Assembly: GCA_947044365.1 (NCBI GenBank)
Contig: OX345645.1
Span: 6,267,741 to 6,331,740 of the forward strand
DNA length: 64,000 nucleotides
Direction of reading: 5' to 3'
Source: Petrosia ficiformis
Lineage: Eukaryota > Porifera > Demospongiae > Haplosclerida > Petrosiidae
Positions 13,186-28,100 of this stretch are shown here, piece after piece; the stretch's first letter is position 1, and every line of letters begins with the position of its first letter. A model generated the notes under the pieces. The model was not told the DNA's origin. It worked only from the letters and a program-made list of their open reading frames with translations, and did not search any database. A program made the translations under genes and the position numbers.

Positions 13186-16100
13186 ATGACGACTACCAAG
13201 CTGTGTGTGTGGATTATTTTCACAGTCTTGATTGCAAATGGGAATGTAATATCTGCTCATAGAAGTTAGTGTACAGTTACATACAATGATTGTCATTGTA
13301 AACTATATGAATGAAATCGTGTTTTGTGAGTAACTGAATTGTGGGGACAACTTCCATAGTCCAAGCCAAGTTTATTCTTGATTATGTGTTATTGTGCAAA
13401 TAGCAAATATATTTCTGTTCAATAGATTAGTAATATGTGGACTGGTCCACAGAACACCATCACTGACTCTCTCTCTCTCTCTCTCTCTCTCCCTTCTATA
13501 TATATATTTATCTCAAAGCATCTGGAACAGAAAATGTAAAGGTTGCATATGGTGAGTCACAATCTCTATAATTATAGAATGCATATGCATGGTTGCTGTT
13601 AAACTAATTAATTTACAACTATATATTACATTTTAGCAAGTCATACAGATTGCAATTAGGTCCTCTGATTGACATTGTGTTGTGATGTCATTCAATATGG
13701 GAATATATGGTAAATCCACCATTTTGAGTGGCGAGATACTATACAATACAGTGTAGTGGTGTCCATTACTTGCTACGTTCTCTCTAGTGAAAGCAGAAAG
13801 TTGATGAATCTTAAAGGCTGGTTCACAATATGACGCAAGGCCTTGCGTTGCGTAAGTGTGTTGAATTGTAAAAATGATGCACTTCTTTTAATGCCGTCAG
13901 ATGCAACATAACGCAAGAATACGATCTGATTCTATCTCTGTGTCAGGTGTGTTGCGTTTGACCAATCAGTTTTCATAATTTAATCACAACGCAACTGAAG
14001 CAAAGCAAGGCTTGTGTCATATTGTGAACCAGCCTTAACAGTCTGGTAGTTTCCAATTGGAATTAAACAACATATTGCACATAATTACAAGTATGCCTTT
14101 TCTGGAGAATGCAATAGAAAAAACCATTCTTTGCCACTCATAATATGGTAAATATCTGACCTTCTGGCCTCAGCTGCACGAGGTGTATTGCAATTTGGTT
14201 AAAATTGTTCTGAGTTGTTTAGAGTGCGATGGCTTTACGACTGAAACTGGTTTACTGTGCAATTTATCAAGAGCTAGAGTCTAGGGTTCAAGGAAGAATC
14301 TAAAAGGTTCTCCGGCAGGGTTCTAATTAAAGAGTAGATGAGAGGTACCGCCTCACCACACTATGCAATGCCATTTGCCATTGATCTGATCCTAGATCTA
14401 GGAATGCAATTAAATCACAAATATGCTTTGATTTTTGTGTTGCACCACTCTGTTGAAATGTAGCTACCTAAAATACTCTCCGGCAATTTGTGCATTCAAA
14501 ATACTAGGGCTCTGTAAAAGTGCATTTCCAGTCTTAGTACACAGATTATTTTTGAATTGAAGTAATCATTAATGACTTTCTTATAATAATAATTATTGTA
14601 GTTATCATTACTATATTATCAGAATTGCTTGCAAAAGAATGATAATTATATTAAATGTCTCAAAAAAATGAAAGAATATGTAGGGATATCAAAACCGAAA
14701 AAGTACAAGATTGCAATTCTCAGGCCAATACAATTAATCGATCTAGTTATTATCACTCAAGTATTGAGTGTAATAAATGGGAATAATTTACAAATACCGT
14801 TTCTGTTAATTTGTCCTTATAGATTCTATCACAGATGAACCAAGTCATTGGAAACCAATAAGTGAGTTTGTAATGACCACAGAGATATACCACAGTGTTT
14901 CCCTCAGGATAAATATTAAGGGTGGGGGATTGCATTGGTGGTACATGACGTTTGATTAACAATGTTCTATTGGTGTTGTAAAACAGTGTAAACTTTAACA
15001 TTAAAGGATGAAGGAACACCATGGTTTAGGTTTCTGATTCTCTCAATGAAAACGGGCATTTTCTCAATAATTATAAAAGTGATTAATGATGTTATAATCA
15101 CAAGAAATGACTATTATTAGTACACTTATTACAATATCGGTTACATGTTTCATTAATGGCCAATGTTGACCAGTACCATTTACCTATCCGATTATAAAAT
15201 CAGTACATCACTAACTGTCAAGGAAGTAATGTTATTGTGGGACTCGATGTATTAATAGGTGTGGCATTTAGAATGCATGCTTACCACTAGAGTTACAGTA
15301 TATCTACAGAGCAAAACCAGCTTAGAAATTACCTGTTGCAGCTGAAAAGATGTAGAAAAGGTATTACAAGAATTTTTAGAAAGTGAGATGAGTGGAAAAA
15401 CAGTTTCAGACACAGCAATGATTAATTAGGTTAGAAAGTTAAAGGAGTAGTTTCATCATTGATCTGTGCACTGAGACTGAATTCACTTTAGAGAACTGAA
15501 TATTCAAACATTATAGTGCCATCAACAATGATTGATAGTCGCTGCAGATCAATCATAGGGATCTATAGCTAACAGGTACACCACAGTTACTGGCAGGTGT
15601 TATATATAGAGATATGGAACCACAGGGCTGATATAAGACCTATAAGAATATTCATAATAGATTATATCAGTCTGAGCATGCATAGTTAAGTTGTAAATTA
15701 AAGAGAAGTTGGAGAAGAAGAGTTGTTAACAAATGAAAAAAGGGAAGAAAAGGTGCATAGATGTCCCCAAGAAAGCTTAAAACAAAGGGTGAAGGGCTGA
15801 TATTGCTGATACACACCTCGAAGCCATGTTGTATATATTTCATATCACTAGGTTTAAAATATTCTGATAAATGCTTACATTTCAGCTCTCATTGCCGCCA
15901 TTTCACAGGAAACTAACTAAATTTGGTATCTTGGTGGAGCAATAATTTATCTTCCTGGATACCAGATTCAGTTTGCTGCCTGTAAAAAACATTGCTGAAT
16001 ACTGAACATTTAATTATAAGCTTTTGACAAAATTATTATTTGTCAAATGCTTGATTTTCGCATCTACAGTCACAAATAAAATGAATATAAATATTTATTT

Positions 16101-19100
16101 TATTTTTAGGCAGTAATGATAATGAAGATAAAGTGACAGTACAGGAAGGTAATGTTTAATAATCAAGTCACAAATTTTATTGTTGAGTTAATACAATTCC
16201 ATAGATATTATCAGTGACGATACCTTACAGTTACTTAAAGAAAATGTAATAGGTAAGTATTAACACTATATTATAGTTAACACTAAAACTATATTGTTGT
16301 TCTAGTATGACAATAGTTACCACTTTTGGTTATAGTTATAATATATAATTTATAGTTTGACAATAGTTACCACTTTTAGTTATAGTTATAATATAACAAT
16401 TTATTAATTTTGTTATAGTTAATTTTTGGCAATTTAAGCAATATTAGCCTTACTATAAGGGTTTTAGTTTTAGTTAACTAACTAAAAGTCCGTTATTGGC
16501 CTATTTTCATTTTAGTTAGTTATGGTTATTACAATAGACTTGTAATTTAGTTTAGCTATAGTTAACTAAAATAATAATATTTTGTTTACTAAAAGGTTTT
16601 AAGTTAACTAACTACATGTAAAAGTGCCATTGTTGGCCATTTTTCATTTTAGTTAGCCACAGTTATTACAACAGACTTAATTAATCGGAGCGCGTAGGCG
16701 GAGGGTTATAGTAATCGGTTTGTGTGTGTGTGTTCCCACTAATCTTTGCACTGGTTTACTTTTGAAGATTCTTGGTCACTGCGAAGGAAAGTGCACACTA
16801 GGTCTACTGTGAGATTCAAGCGATTTGCAAGAAAATTCTTCAATGGAAAAGATACAGTCGTGCAAAGTCGAAAAATAGGCTTTTTTCACCCATCGCCATT
16901 GTTACTCAGTCACGCCTATGTAACATTATTAATTAAATTGGTTAATCTGAACGTAAGCGAAGGTTATAGTAATCGAGCAAGCATACGCATTTTGTCGAAG
17001 ATTCTAGAAAGGTTGAAGTGTTTCTTCAGCTATCTGTGACACCAGTTCTGAGGAGATATGAATCTGAGTTGATGAGGAACGCCCATGACGCCCTGTTTCA
17101 TTGTATGCTGAGAAGCATACATTCATAGTAGCATCTTTTTAGCGAGGGTTCTGCACTTTAGTGCATTCATTAACTATAGTCACAATATGTTACTAAAAGC
17201 TATAGTTATAGTTAACTAAAACTAAGACCTCTAGTATTTAAGCCTGTATGTATAGACTCTATTAGTGCTGCCATGATATAAGGACATATCATACAGTGTT
17301 TGGCCCAGGATATTCAGAGTGGTGGTTAGATTCTACATTGCATTTAGTGCTGTTTATCCAGTATATACTTAATTCTGTCTCAGTAGCCTATATATGTATT
17401 GTCTGAGAAGTGGTTAATTAATACTGAGTGGTGGTTAATCCATCTATCCATCTAAGTGATGGTTAATTCATCTGGTTAACTCATCTGAGTGGTGGTTAAT
17501 TAATGCTGAGTGGTGGTTATTCCCGACCAGTGTGGGCAGAACACTGATCATATATGTGACGAAAATAGATCTAGTCAGCTAATTAAATAATTTCTTACCT
17601 TCAATTACTCACCATTTCACAATGTTGTACAGGAAGTCAATGAAATGTGGTATCTAGAATGGTTTATTATAAAGCTCCATGGATACCAATTTTCAGTATT
17701 ATTTTGTACTTAATGGTGGAATGGCGAGCAATTGAAGGTAACTGTTTGATTTTTTTTTTTGCCAGAACAATATCCCTTTTTGAAAATGAGATCACATAAG
17801 TAGACATGACATCATATTGCAATTTTTTGTCATTTAAGATGTACAACTCCACAATTTTAATTAAACCTCTTTTGTTACTTAACTATAAAAGGGGTTTCTT
17901 GATGTACTATGTTACCATGGCAACTGTTTGATGCAGTTAAGTGCCTATTTTACATATACACTTCATCAAAATTCAATTTTTAAATCATATAATGTTTAGT
18001 GGTGTATATGTCAGATATAATACCTACTGGGACAAAGGTGGGAAAACAGCCTTTGAAGCTATGTCAGCAAAATGAATGAAGGTTCGAAGGTTTGCACATG
18101 TTTTTATCAATGTTGGCCTTACCTTGATTGGCTATAGAAAGCCTTAACAACAAGATTGTTGCTTTATAAGGAGAAATAGTGTGGTTTCTGTCAGTGCTTT
18201 TATACAGATTAGACACCATTGGACTGAGAAATAAGACAAAAGCAGCCAGCAACACAGCCTCAACATTTCAGGAACACGGCCACATTATTAACCACACATA
18301 TAGATTGTAGAAGTGCGCATGTGCACACATTGAAGTAGGCGTGGCAGTGAAGCTTCAAAGGTAGAAATGTAGCTTTGAATGCATAACAAACGAATGAAGG
18401 TTCGAACCTTCGAACCTTCATTCACAGCCCTAGTACCTACTGGTGTTCATAGGTTTTTGTGGATATACCTCTCAGCGCTACATGCCTCAGGTTATATCCA
18501 CATAAACCTCCTTCATAGCAGGTGATATATCTGGCATATATACCTCCTAATCATTGTTTAATGATTTATACTGCTTTTCATTCTTGACCTATGATATAAC
18601 ATTATAGAAAAGGAGACAACACTAATTAAATTTAAAATCGTAACTAAATTTAGAAAAATCATTTCTTCATCAAACTTCTGGGATCCATGTATACATAATA
18701 TCCATGTCCTCTGCAAGCTCTTTCAATACAGTCCGGAGTGTTGAAATTAGAACTTAAATCTTGGTGCCACACATGATTCCATTTCAAAAATATGACTGAT
18801 TGTATTAAATTCAAATTACTACGACTGCTTGCTAGTGTTGTTTTAACTATAACTAAAACCCCTTTTAGTAAGGCATTGTGACTTTTAGTTAACTAAACTA
18901 TAACTAAATTACAAGTCTGCTATAACTAACTAAAATGAAAATTGGCCAATAATGAACTAACTAACTAAAACTAAAACCCTTTTATTAAACCTTATAGTGT
19001 GATAAACTAGACATACTATAACTATCATGTTGTCATATAATTAATATAATTTTAATAATATAACATGTACAAGTACATTTAAAAGTACTCAACTAATGAC

Positions 19101-22100
19101 TTAAGTACAAGTACAAGTACTCAACTAAGGACTTAAGTACAAGTACTCAACTTAGGACTTAAGTACAAGTACAAGTACTCAACTAAGGACTTAAGTGCAA
19201 GTACTCAACTAAGGACTTGAGTACAAGTGTTTAACTAAGGACTTAAGTACAAGTACAAGTACTCAACTAAGGACTTGAGTACAAGTACTCAACTAAGGAC
19301 TTAAGTACAAGTACAAGTACTCAACTAAGGACTTAAGTACAAGTACAAGTACTCAACTAAGGACTTAAGTGCAAGTACTCAACTAAGGACTTAAGTACAA
19401 GTACAAGTACTCAACTAAGGACTTAAGTGCAAGTACTCAACTAAGGACTTAAGTACAAGTACTCAACTAAGGACTTAAGTGCAAGTACTCAACTAAGGAC
19501 TTAAGTACAAGTACAAGTACTCAACTAAGGACTTGAGTACAAGTACTCAACTAAGGACTTAAGTACAAGTACAAGTACTCAACTAAGGACTGAAGTACAA
19601 GTACAAGTACTCAACTAAGGACTTAAGTGCAAGTACTCAACTAAGGACTTAAGTGCAAGTACTCAACTAAGGACTTAAGTACAAGTACAAGTACTCAACT
19701 AAGGACTTAAGTGCAAGTACTCAACTAAGGACTTAAGTACAAGTACTCAACTAAGGACTTAAGTGCAAGTACTCAACTAAGGACTTAAGTACAAGTACAA
19801 GTACTCAACTAAGGACTTAAGTTCAAGTATCAATGTTCATAGACCCAGCCATGCCTGACTATAATGCTAGCAACATAATCATGATTAAATAATAATTACA
19901 ATATTGCAATATCTATAATAGTGTATGTACATCCCTACTAGACAAGATCAAACTAAATATTGATTTGCTGCTAATGAGATATATTACCAGCTGCAATACC
20001 ACATGTTGTTTTTGCACTTTAATTAGTACATGTGCAGGCATTATTAATCCAGGGCTCATTATCTTAAGAGCCTGGATATGATACAGTACCTGACATTATT
20101 AAGTTTACATGCTATCACTGTACTTCCATTGGCTACAATGTACATTGTGAGTGAAGTACACTGTACTTTGAATGTACTACACAGTATTACACCTTAGTAC
20201 TATGCTATCACATACAAATGTAAAGAGAATTCATACATTACTATGACTACAGCACAAAGTAGTACTATAGTACTACTTAGAAGTACAGTGGACTATCACC
20301 TTATAATATGTAAACTTAATAAAGTCAGGTATTAGTATAAGTGAAGTTTACGTTCCTTTATGTAATATATGCCATAGCGGCAAGGGTGTAGTTCACTGAA
20401 CCACACGCCAGTTACCTCTGTAATGGAAGTTTTTTTTTAAATTTAACACAAAACCCTTAGCTGGCCTCCTTGTTGCTATGGCATATATAGTACATGTCAA
20501 TAAAATGTCACCATACAGTAACAGTAATTATGTTAGTTCTACTGTCTGTATAGTATAGTAATTACTGTCTCACTACTGTGGTGTTCAATTGACATATACA
20601 GTAATTACTGTTAAAACTACTGTTGAACTACTGTAGTGTGGGAATGAAACTACCGAGTATTTACTGTACTGTATAGTGACTTTTTATTGACATATACTGT
20701 ATTAACGGCATCTAAACTTTACTCTTACCCTACATTTCAATATACCACCTTCAAGTAGTGTTTCAATCTACAGATACAATTAATACAGATGAAGATACTT
20801 CAGAGATCATAGAGAATACAATTGGTAAGTAAACAATTGATCAACTATAATATCGTATAGCGAGAATTATTATTATCGTTAATATTTTATGAATATCAGT
20901 ATTACTGTTGTAACTATAACTAAAACCCCTTTAGTAAGGCATTGTGACTTTTATTAACTAAACTATAACTAAATTACAAGTCTATTGTAATAACTATAAC
21001 TAACTAAAATGAAAAATGGCCAATAATGGACACTTTTAGTTAGTTAACTAAAACTAAAACCCTTTTAGTAAGCCTAATATTATTTTAGTTAATTAAACTA
21101 TAACTAAACTAAAAGTTTGCTAAACTAGTTATACTATAACTAAAAGTAGGCAAACTAAAATGTACATACGTACTTACATATATTTACATACATGTATATA
21201 CATGTACAAACATACATGCACACATACTTACATTCATACATACATGTAAATGTATTTATATACTTTATATACATGTACACAAATATGCCACACTGTGCCT
21301 ATACATATACGTTTTATTTATTTATTTATATATTACTTTCTGTTTGCTTATAAACGAAAGGTTTGATAAACTAGTCATAATATATAACTATAACTAAAAG
21401 TAGTCATTATTATCATAAATTGGATGTCACTGTAGAATTATAGTAATGTATTTAAATTTCATTTAGATGAAATTTCTGAGGTGTTGGACGAAAATGTGGA
21501 TGATATTCCAGTTCCTGCAAATGAGGTTGAACCAACTATATTTGAACTTATTAAAATTTCTGGTTTGGAAGCACTGTATGAATATTGTGAATCTCCTCGA
21601 CCTTTACCAGAACCTATTTGCGGGCAGTTGTGTGTCTTGAGTGAAAGGATTTGCAGTTCCAATGAGTGTGTATGTATGCAACAGCCATGTGAGTTATACC
21701 CTTAACAAGAAATGCTATTGTTGTTTTTAGTTAAAACCCCTTTTACTAAGGTCTGTTGTTTTAACTAAGTAAATTGAAAAATGGCCAATAATGGACACTT
21801 TTAATTAGTTAACTAAAACTAAAACCCTTTTAGTAAGCCTAATATTAATTTAGTTACTTAAAAACTATAACTAAACTAAAAATTGGAGAAACTAGTCATA
21901 CTGTAACTATAACTAAAAGTGGTCATTATTGTCACATTAAACTAGTGTGTACTCACCCATGGACTATGAGTTGGCAAATCAATATATTTTATGATCTAAT
22001 TGAACGTACAGTACACGAATAATTGCTCTAAATATATGAGAGCTTCAATTCAACGCTACACGTGATAATTATACACCTTGTGACATTTAATAATTACTGC

Positions 22101-25100
22101 GATGTAACTGCATGCAGTGTTGGTGACACCTTAGGACAGTGATGGTGATATATGTTACACATATTACTAGTATAAAATGGACAGTCTTGTATAGGAAAAT
22201 TTATGATCCAGAAGGAGCAAGTTAGTTGGTAATCGAAAGCATGGCATCTAGTGTACGGCCCAATGGAAAACTACATTATGATGCTAAAATGATGAGTGAT
22301 TTTAAAAGGTGGTTGCAAGATGTTTCTGTTGATGAAGTTGACGGCAAACAGAAACAGAATGTAACTCAGATGCATGCAAAGCCTGTAGTAACTCCAGTTA
22401 GAGTATTGACAAAGATAAATGATTCATTTTCGAAAGATATGATAGATGAATTTGTTGAGTGGGCGAAAGAAACTCCTCCTGTTGTTTATGCAGCTGATGC
22501 TGAAGTACAGCAATTAAACAGTTTGATATGGGTTAAAGCTCACATCAACATTTTAGATAGAAATAGTGAAATCATGGGCAGTTGTGATATCGTTGGCATG
22601 TGGGATACTGGTGCAATGTGTTCAATTATTACTACAGAGCTTCTTCCAGCAGATGTTGTGGAAGCGCTAGATGTCTTCGGAGAAGATCGTATAGCTTTTG
22701 CTCATATTCAATTTACTGGAACCAACAATAGACTTCCCGTGGCTTTCCTTGTCAGAGATCAAGCAAGAATGCCAGGTGGTTTACCAATTGTCATATTTGG
22801 CCAGAAATACTTGATGCAAAATATAGATTTTCAACTTCGTGGAAATGAATTTGATGAAAACCCAAACAGGATGATACTGTCGAATTACAGGTTGGGCGCT
22901 GAAGAAAACGATTTTGTCCAACTCATTATCAATTAGAGTATTCCAGGAAATACTTTTCATCATGTCTGTTAATATTCAATTAACTATTGTAATATTGCTG
23001 AGTAATCATTAATTGTAATTAATTACCTTGTAGCAGGTTTTTTGTTGAACAAATTTAAAACAAAAGTTCATTATCTTTTATTTTTGCTTCATAATTATGC
23101 ATTCATAATTATTCCCATTTAATTAATGTTTTTGGGCACGATGCAGAAGAAGTTTTAAGCATGTTTTTGGGATCTATGGTTTTCCTAGAAGGTCTTGTGT
23201 CTAACTGAGTATATTACAAGTCACTGATACCTAAAAGTAGGAGTTGCCCCTGGAACTACTAAACTTTCAAGCACTTGTCTTTCCGCTAATTGTGAAGCAT
23301 AAATGTGACATAAATGGCTTTATTAACAACTCTTCTTTACTTACAGTACATTACACATATGACAGTAAAGTAATGTGATAAACTAGTACATTACACATAT
23401 GACAGTAAAGTAATGTGATAAACTAGTACATTACACTTATGACAGTACAGTAATGTGATAAACTAGTACATTACACATATGACAGTACAGTAATGTGATA
23501 AACTAGTACATTACACTTATGACAGTAAAGTAATGTGATAAACTAGTACATTACACTTATGACAGTACAGTAATGTGATAAACTAGTACATTACACTTAT
23601 GACAGTACAGTAATGTGATAAACTAGTACATTACACTTATGAAAGTACAGTGATGTGATAAACTAGTACATTACACTTATGAAAGTACAGTAATGTGATA
23701 AACTAGTACATTACACTTATGACAATACAGTAATGTGATAAACTAGTACATTACACTTATGACAGTACAGTAATGTGATAAACTAGTACATTACACTTAT
23801 GACAGTACAGTAGTGTGATAAACTAGTACATTACACATATGACAGTACAGTAATGTGATAAACTAGTACATTACACTTATGACAGTAAAGTAATGTGATA
23901 AACTAGTACATTACACTTATGACAATACAGTAATGTGATAAACTAGTACATTACACTTATGACAGTACAGTAGTGTGATAAACTAGTACATTACACATAT
24001 GACAGTACAGTAATGTGATAAACTAGTACATTACACTTATGACAGTACAGTAATGTGATAAACTAGTACATTACACTTATGACAGTACAGTAATGTGATA
24101 AACTAGTACATTACACTTATGACAGTACAGTAATGTGATAAACTAGTACATTACACTTATGACAGTACAGTAATGTGATAAACTAGTACATTACACATAT
24201 GACAGTACAGTAGTGTGATAAACTAGTACATTACACATATGACAGTACAGTAGTGTGATAAACTAGTACATTACACATATGACAGTACAGTAGTGTGATA
24301 AACTAGTACATTACACATATGACAGTACAGTAATGTGATAAACTAGTACATTACACTTATGACAGTACAGTAATGTGATAAACTAGTACATTACACTTAT
24401 GACAGTACAGTAGTGTGATAAACTAGTACATTACACTTATGACAGTACAGTAATGTGATAAACTAGTACATTACACTTATGACAGTACAGTAATGTGATA
24501 AACTAGTACATTACACATATGACAGTACAGTAGTGTGATAAACTAGTACATTACACATATGACAGTACAGTAGTGTGATAAACTAGTACATTACACATAT
24601 GACAGTACAGTAGTGTGATAAACTAGTACATTACACTTATGAAAGTACAGTAATGTGATAAACTAGTACATTACACTTATGACAATACAGTAATGTGATA
24701 AACTAGTACATTACACTTATGACAGTACAGTAATGTGATAAACTAGTACATTACACTTATGACAGTACAGTAGTGTGATAAACTAGTACATTACACATAT
24801 GACAGTACAGTAATGTGATAAACTAGTACATTACACTTATGACAGTAAAGTAATGTGATAAACTAGTACATTACACTTATGACAATACAGTAATGTGATA
24901 AACTAGTACATTACACTTATGACAGTACAGTAATGTGATAAACTAGTACATTACACTTATGACAGTACAGTAGTGTGATAAACTAGTACATTACACATAT
25001 GACAGTACAGTAATGTGATAAACTAGTACATTACACTTATGACAGTACAGTAATGTGATAAACTAGTACATTACACTTATGACAGTACAGTAATGTGATA

Positions 25101-28100
25101 AACTAGTACATTACACTTATGACAGTACAGTAATGTGATAAACTAGTACATTACACATATGACAGTACAGTAGTGTGATAAACTAGTACATTACACATAT
25201 GACAGTACAGTAGTGTGATAAACTAGTACATTACACATATGACAGTACAGTAGTGTGATAAACTAGTACATTACACATATGACAGTACAGTAATGTGATA
25301 AACTAGTACATTACACTTATGACAGTACAGTAATGTGATAAACTAGTACATTACACTTATGACAGTACAGTAGTGTGATAAACTAGTACATTACACTTAT
25401 GACAGTACAGTAATGTGGTAAACTAGTACATTACACTTATGACAGTACAGTAGTGTGATAAACTAGTACATTACACTTATGACAGTACAGTAATGTGATA
25501 TTGCACTTATAATATTATACTAAAATAGATTCCTTTTCTTAGCTTCCCTACACCTGATGACAGTAACAATACTTGCACTGTTTATAACTATCACAGCATA
25601 TTAGCTGACATTCAGTAGCATTCTGTTGCTGAACGAAGAGGAACGAAATGGCATCAAAAGGAAATCCCAAAGCAGAAATACGTTATAACAAAAAAATGAT
25701 GAGTGAATTTCAAAAGTCGCTGCAAGAAACTCCTCCTGACAAAAGTATTCAGCCATTTTCTCAGCCAAAATTTTCAAATCCTAAATTAGCAAAAGAAAAT
25801 CTTCCATACGATGAAAAGATGATGGCAGAATTTGCTGATTGGGTTACTCCCGTTGTTTATGCAGCAATTCCACGAACACATCTTGTTCATGACTTGATAT
25901 TTGTTGAGGTACAACTGCAACTTATTGATAACGAAGAGGATGTTCTTTGTACAATTAATGACGTTGCTCTTTGGGATACTGGAGCAGCAAGCTCAAAAAT
26001 GTCTCGCGGAAAAATTCCAGAGGGAACAGATTTGTCAACAATCGTGCAGATTAAGGGCACAGATGATCTGAATGCATTCTTTCAGGTAACATTTGTTGGA
26101 AGCAGCACTATAATACCATGTCCTTTTATCATAACCCCTCAAGCCAATATGCCGAATAACTCAAACTGGATTATATTCGGTCAGAGATCATTCATGGATT
26201 CTATTCAGTTCAGACTTCGTGGAAACAGCTTTGCTGAAAGTCCTAATACGCTGACACTAATGAGATACATGGATCGATTAATTTTGATGGTGAAATTGAT
26301 TTCAATCCATAACACAGATTACTAAAGCTGCAACTTGTACCCTAAAATTAGAACTGATAATAATTGGTGATAATTACATTACACCTCATTGTATATACTG
26401 AAAAAAAATTATTAATTAAATACCTACTTTATATGATTACAATGTAATCAGAAATTGAATACAAAATATTGTATGCTAACTTTGTCATTTTGTTCGTAGT
26501 AGTCATGATTTTATATTAATATAGTCTTATGGTATAAGAAGTATGTTAGGTATATATGTTGATGTATTTGGTCTCACTCAAGCATGAAGTTATTAACCCT
26601 CGCCTATATAGGCAGAGTGAAGGGTTACTGTATTGTTCTGTCTGCATTACAAACATTAGCACTTTGAAAATACTACCAGCAGACGTCAAATCATATAAGG
26701 ATCAAAAGCACATGTAACAATAGGCTTTTGCTAAAAACCTTTCTGTTTTTTTAAGTTATAACAACTTTTGTAACTCACGGTTGCCGTTTCACTTTCAGAA
26801 GACGTCTGGTAGCAAAAGAGTTCACTGAAACACAACTCATCTTGCTTGAAGCCTATCACTGTAGAATCACAGCTTGTAATAAAGTACAATTGAAGTAGTG
26901 GCTGCTACATCTTCGAGCTGGGTCTGCCATGACTGGCAATTTCTAGCTCCTCCCATTTCATTTCATCAACATGATTGAAGCCACTAAACTGTTTTTTTAA
27001 GTCTGGATTTTAACACTGTGCTTCTAAACTGTAATGCACACACACACACACACAAATATAATATAATCTCAGTATAGTAATTGTAATATTTATTATTACA
27101 GTCAGCGTTATTTTCTTGTCAGTGACTGAATCATTCTTATTTCCCAAATCACACTTGTGGTGAGGGTTCTGCACTGCGAGTGCATTCATTGTATTCTGTG
27201 GTTTGTATAAGATTATGCTGGTTTGTTAAGGTAATATCACTACAATACTATCTTGTAAACCCTAAATTGCTAGCCCAATGAAGTCGGTCTCAGCTTAGCA
27301 GAGAAATGCCATCTCTAGAGATTGTAGTAATAATTATAATTATAAGTTGATGTTAACATGGTAATGACATATTTAATAGAGTAACAAAATGTTTATTTTT
27401 CAACTAAATAGGTTGTTCATATGAAGTTATTGAGCTGTAACTGTCAGTTACAAGACTTGTTTTGCAGTATAGAGCTGTTTCGACAGTGATAATGTTACTG
27501 TCAATTAGTACGAATGATATCTTGTTTTGATAGCTTCATAGACATACACATAACAGTTTCAAACCATGGTATTAATGTTGATATGCAGTAGAGGAAATAA
27601 TTGTGTGTCTAGTTATGATATAAAATGTTTTATGTTTGAGTAGTATACTACACTGTAAATAGATAGTATATTCTATAAAGCAATTTCTGTTCTATACAGT
27701 ATCTTGGATCTCCTGATGTTGTTCCAAACCAGGAGCAGATCTTGTCCATGTTATTATGTACTACGAACTGACACACCCTTTAGTGACCATGTGTTATTTT
27801 ACCCTTTAATTAATACAACCAGAGGGGGAAATAACAGTGCTCCAGTACTCATTTGAGCACCAAAATTAGCTTAAGGAGCACCTGATATTGACATGACAAT
27901 GCATGCTAGTTGTACTGTGGTGAGCACTGGTGACGAAATTGCTCACCAGATGTTGTAGGCTTTCTTCCCGCCCTGGTACATACATGAACAGTTGAATCCA
28001 GGCTCTTTTTCTCCCATCTTAAGTGCCTGGATACAAGGCTACTAAAACACTAAATACCATACTCAGAAACAATATCTATTGGTGTCATTGATTGTGATCT

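Larger units (their letters stand above)
16253..20773. other. Intron 5 of gene 3, repeat-rich
   Basis: No exon I can support. It holds an ACTAAAA-rich element in reverse orientation (16254-16690), a block ending in GTTCTGCACTTTAGTGCATT (to about 17172) that recurs near 27.15 kb, a CAGTGTT-ended MITE (17294-17546), a GAAGGTTCGAA fold-back block (about 18060-18430, relative near 57.2 kb), another ACTAAAA element (18834-19028), the 26/32-bp minisatellite and three MITE-like elements (20083-20700). Confidence 0.55.

Noticed and set aside
23347..25510. CRISPR array
   Set aside because: Units are contiguous 40-bp repeats with no unique spacers, in a eukaryotic intron.
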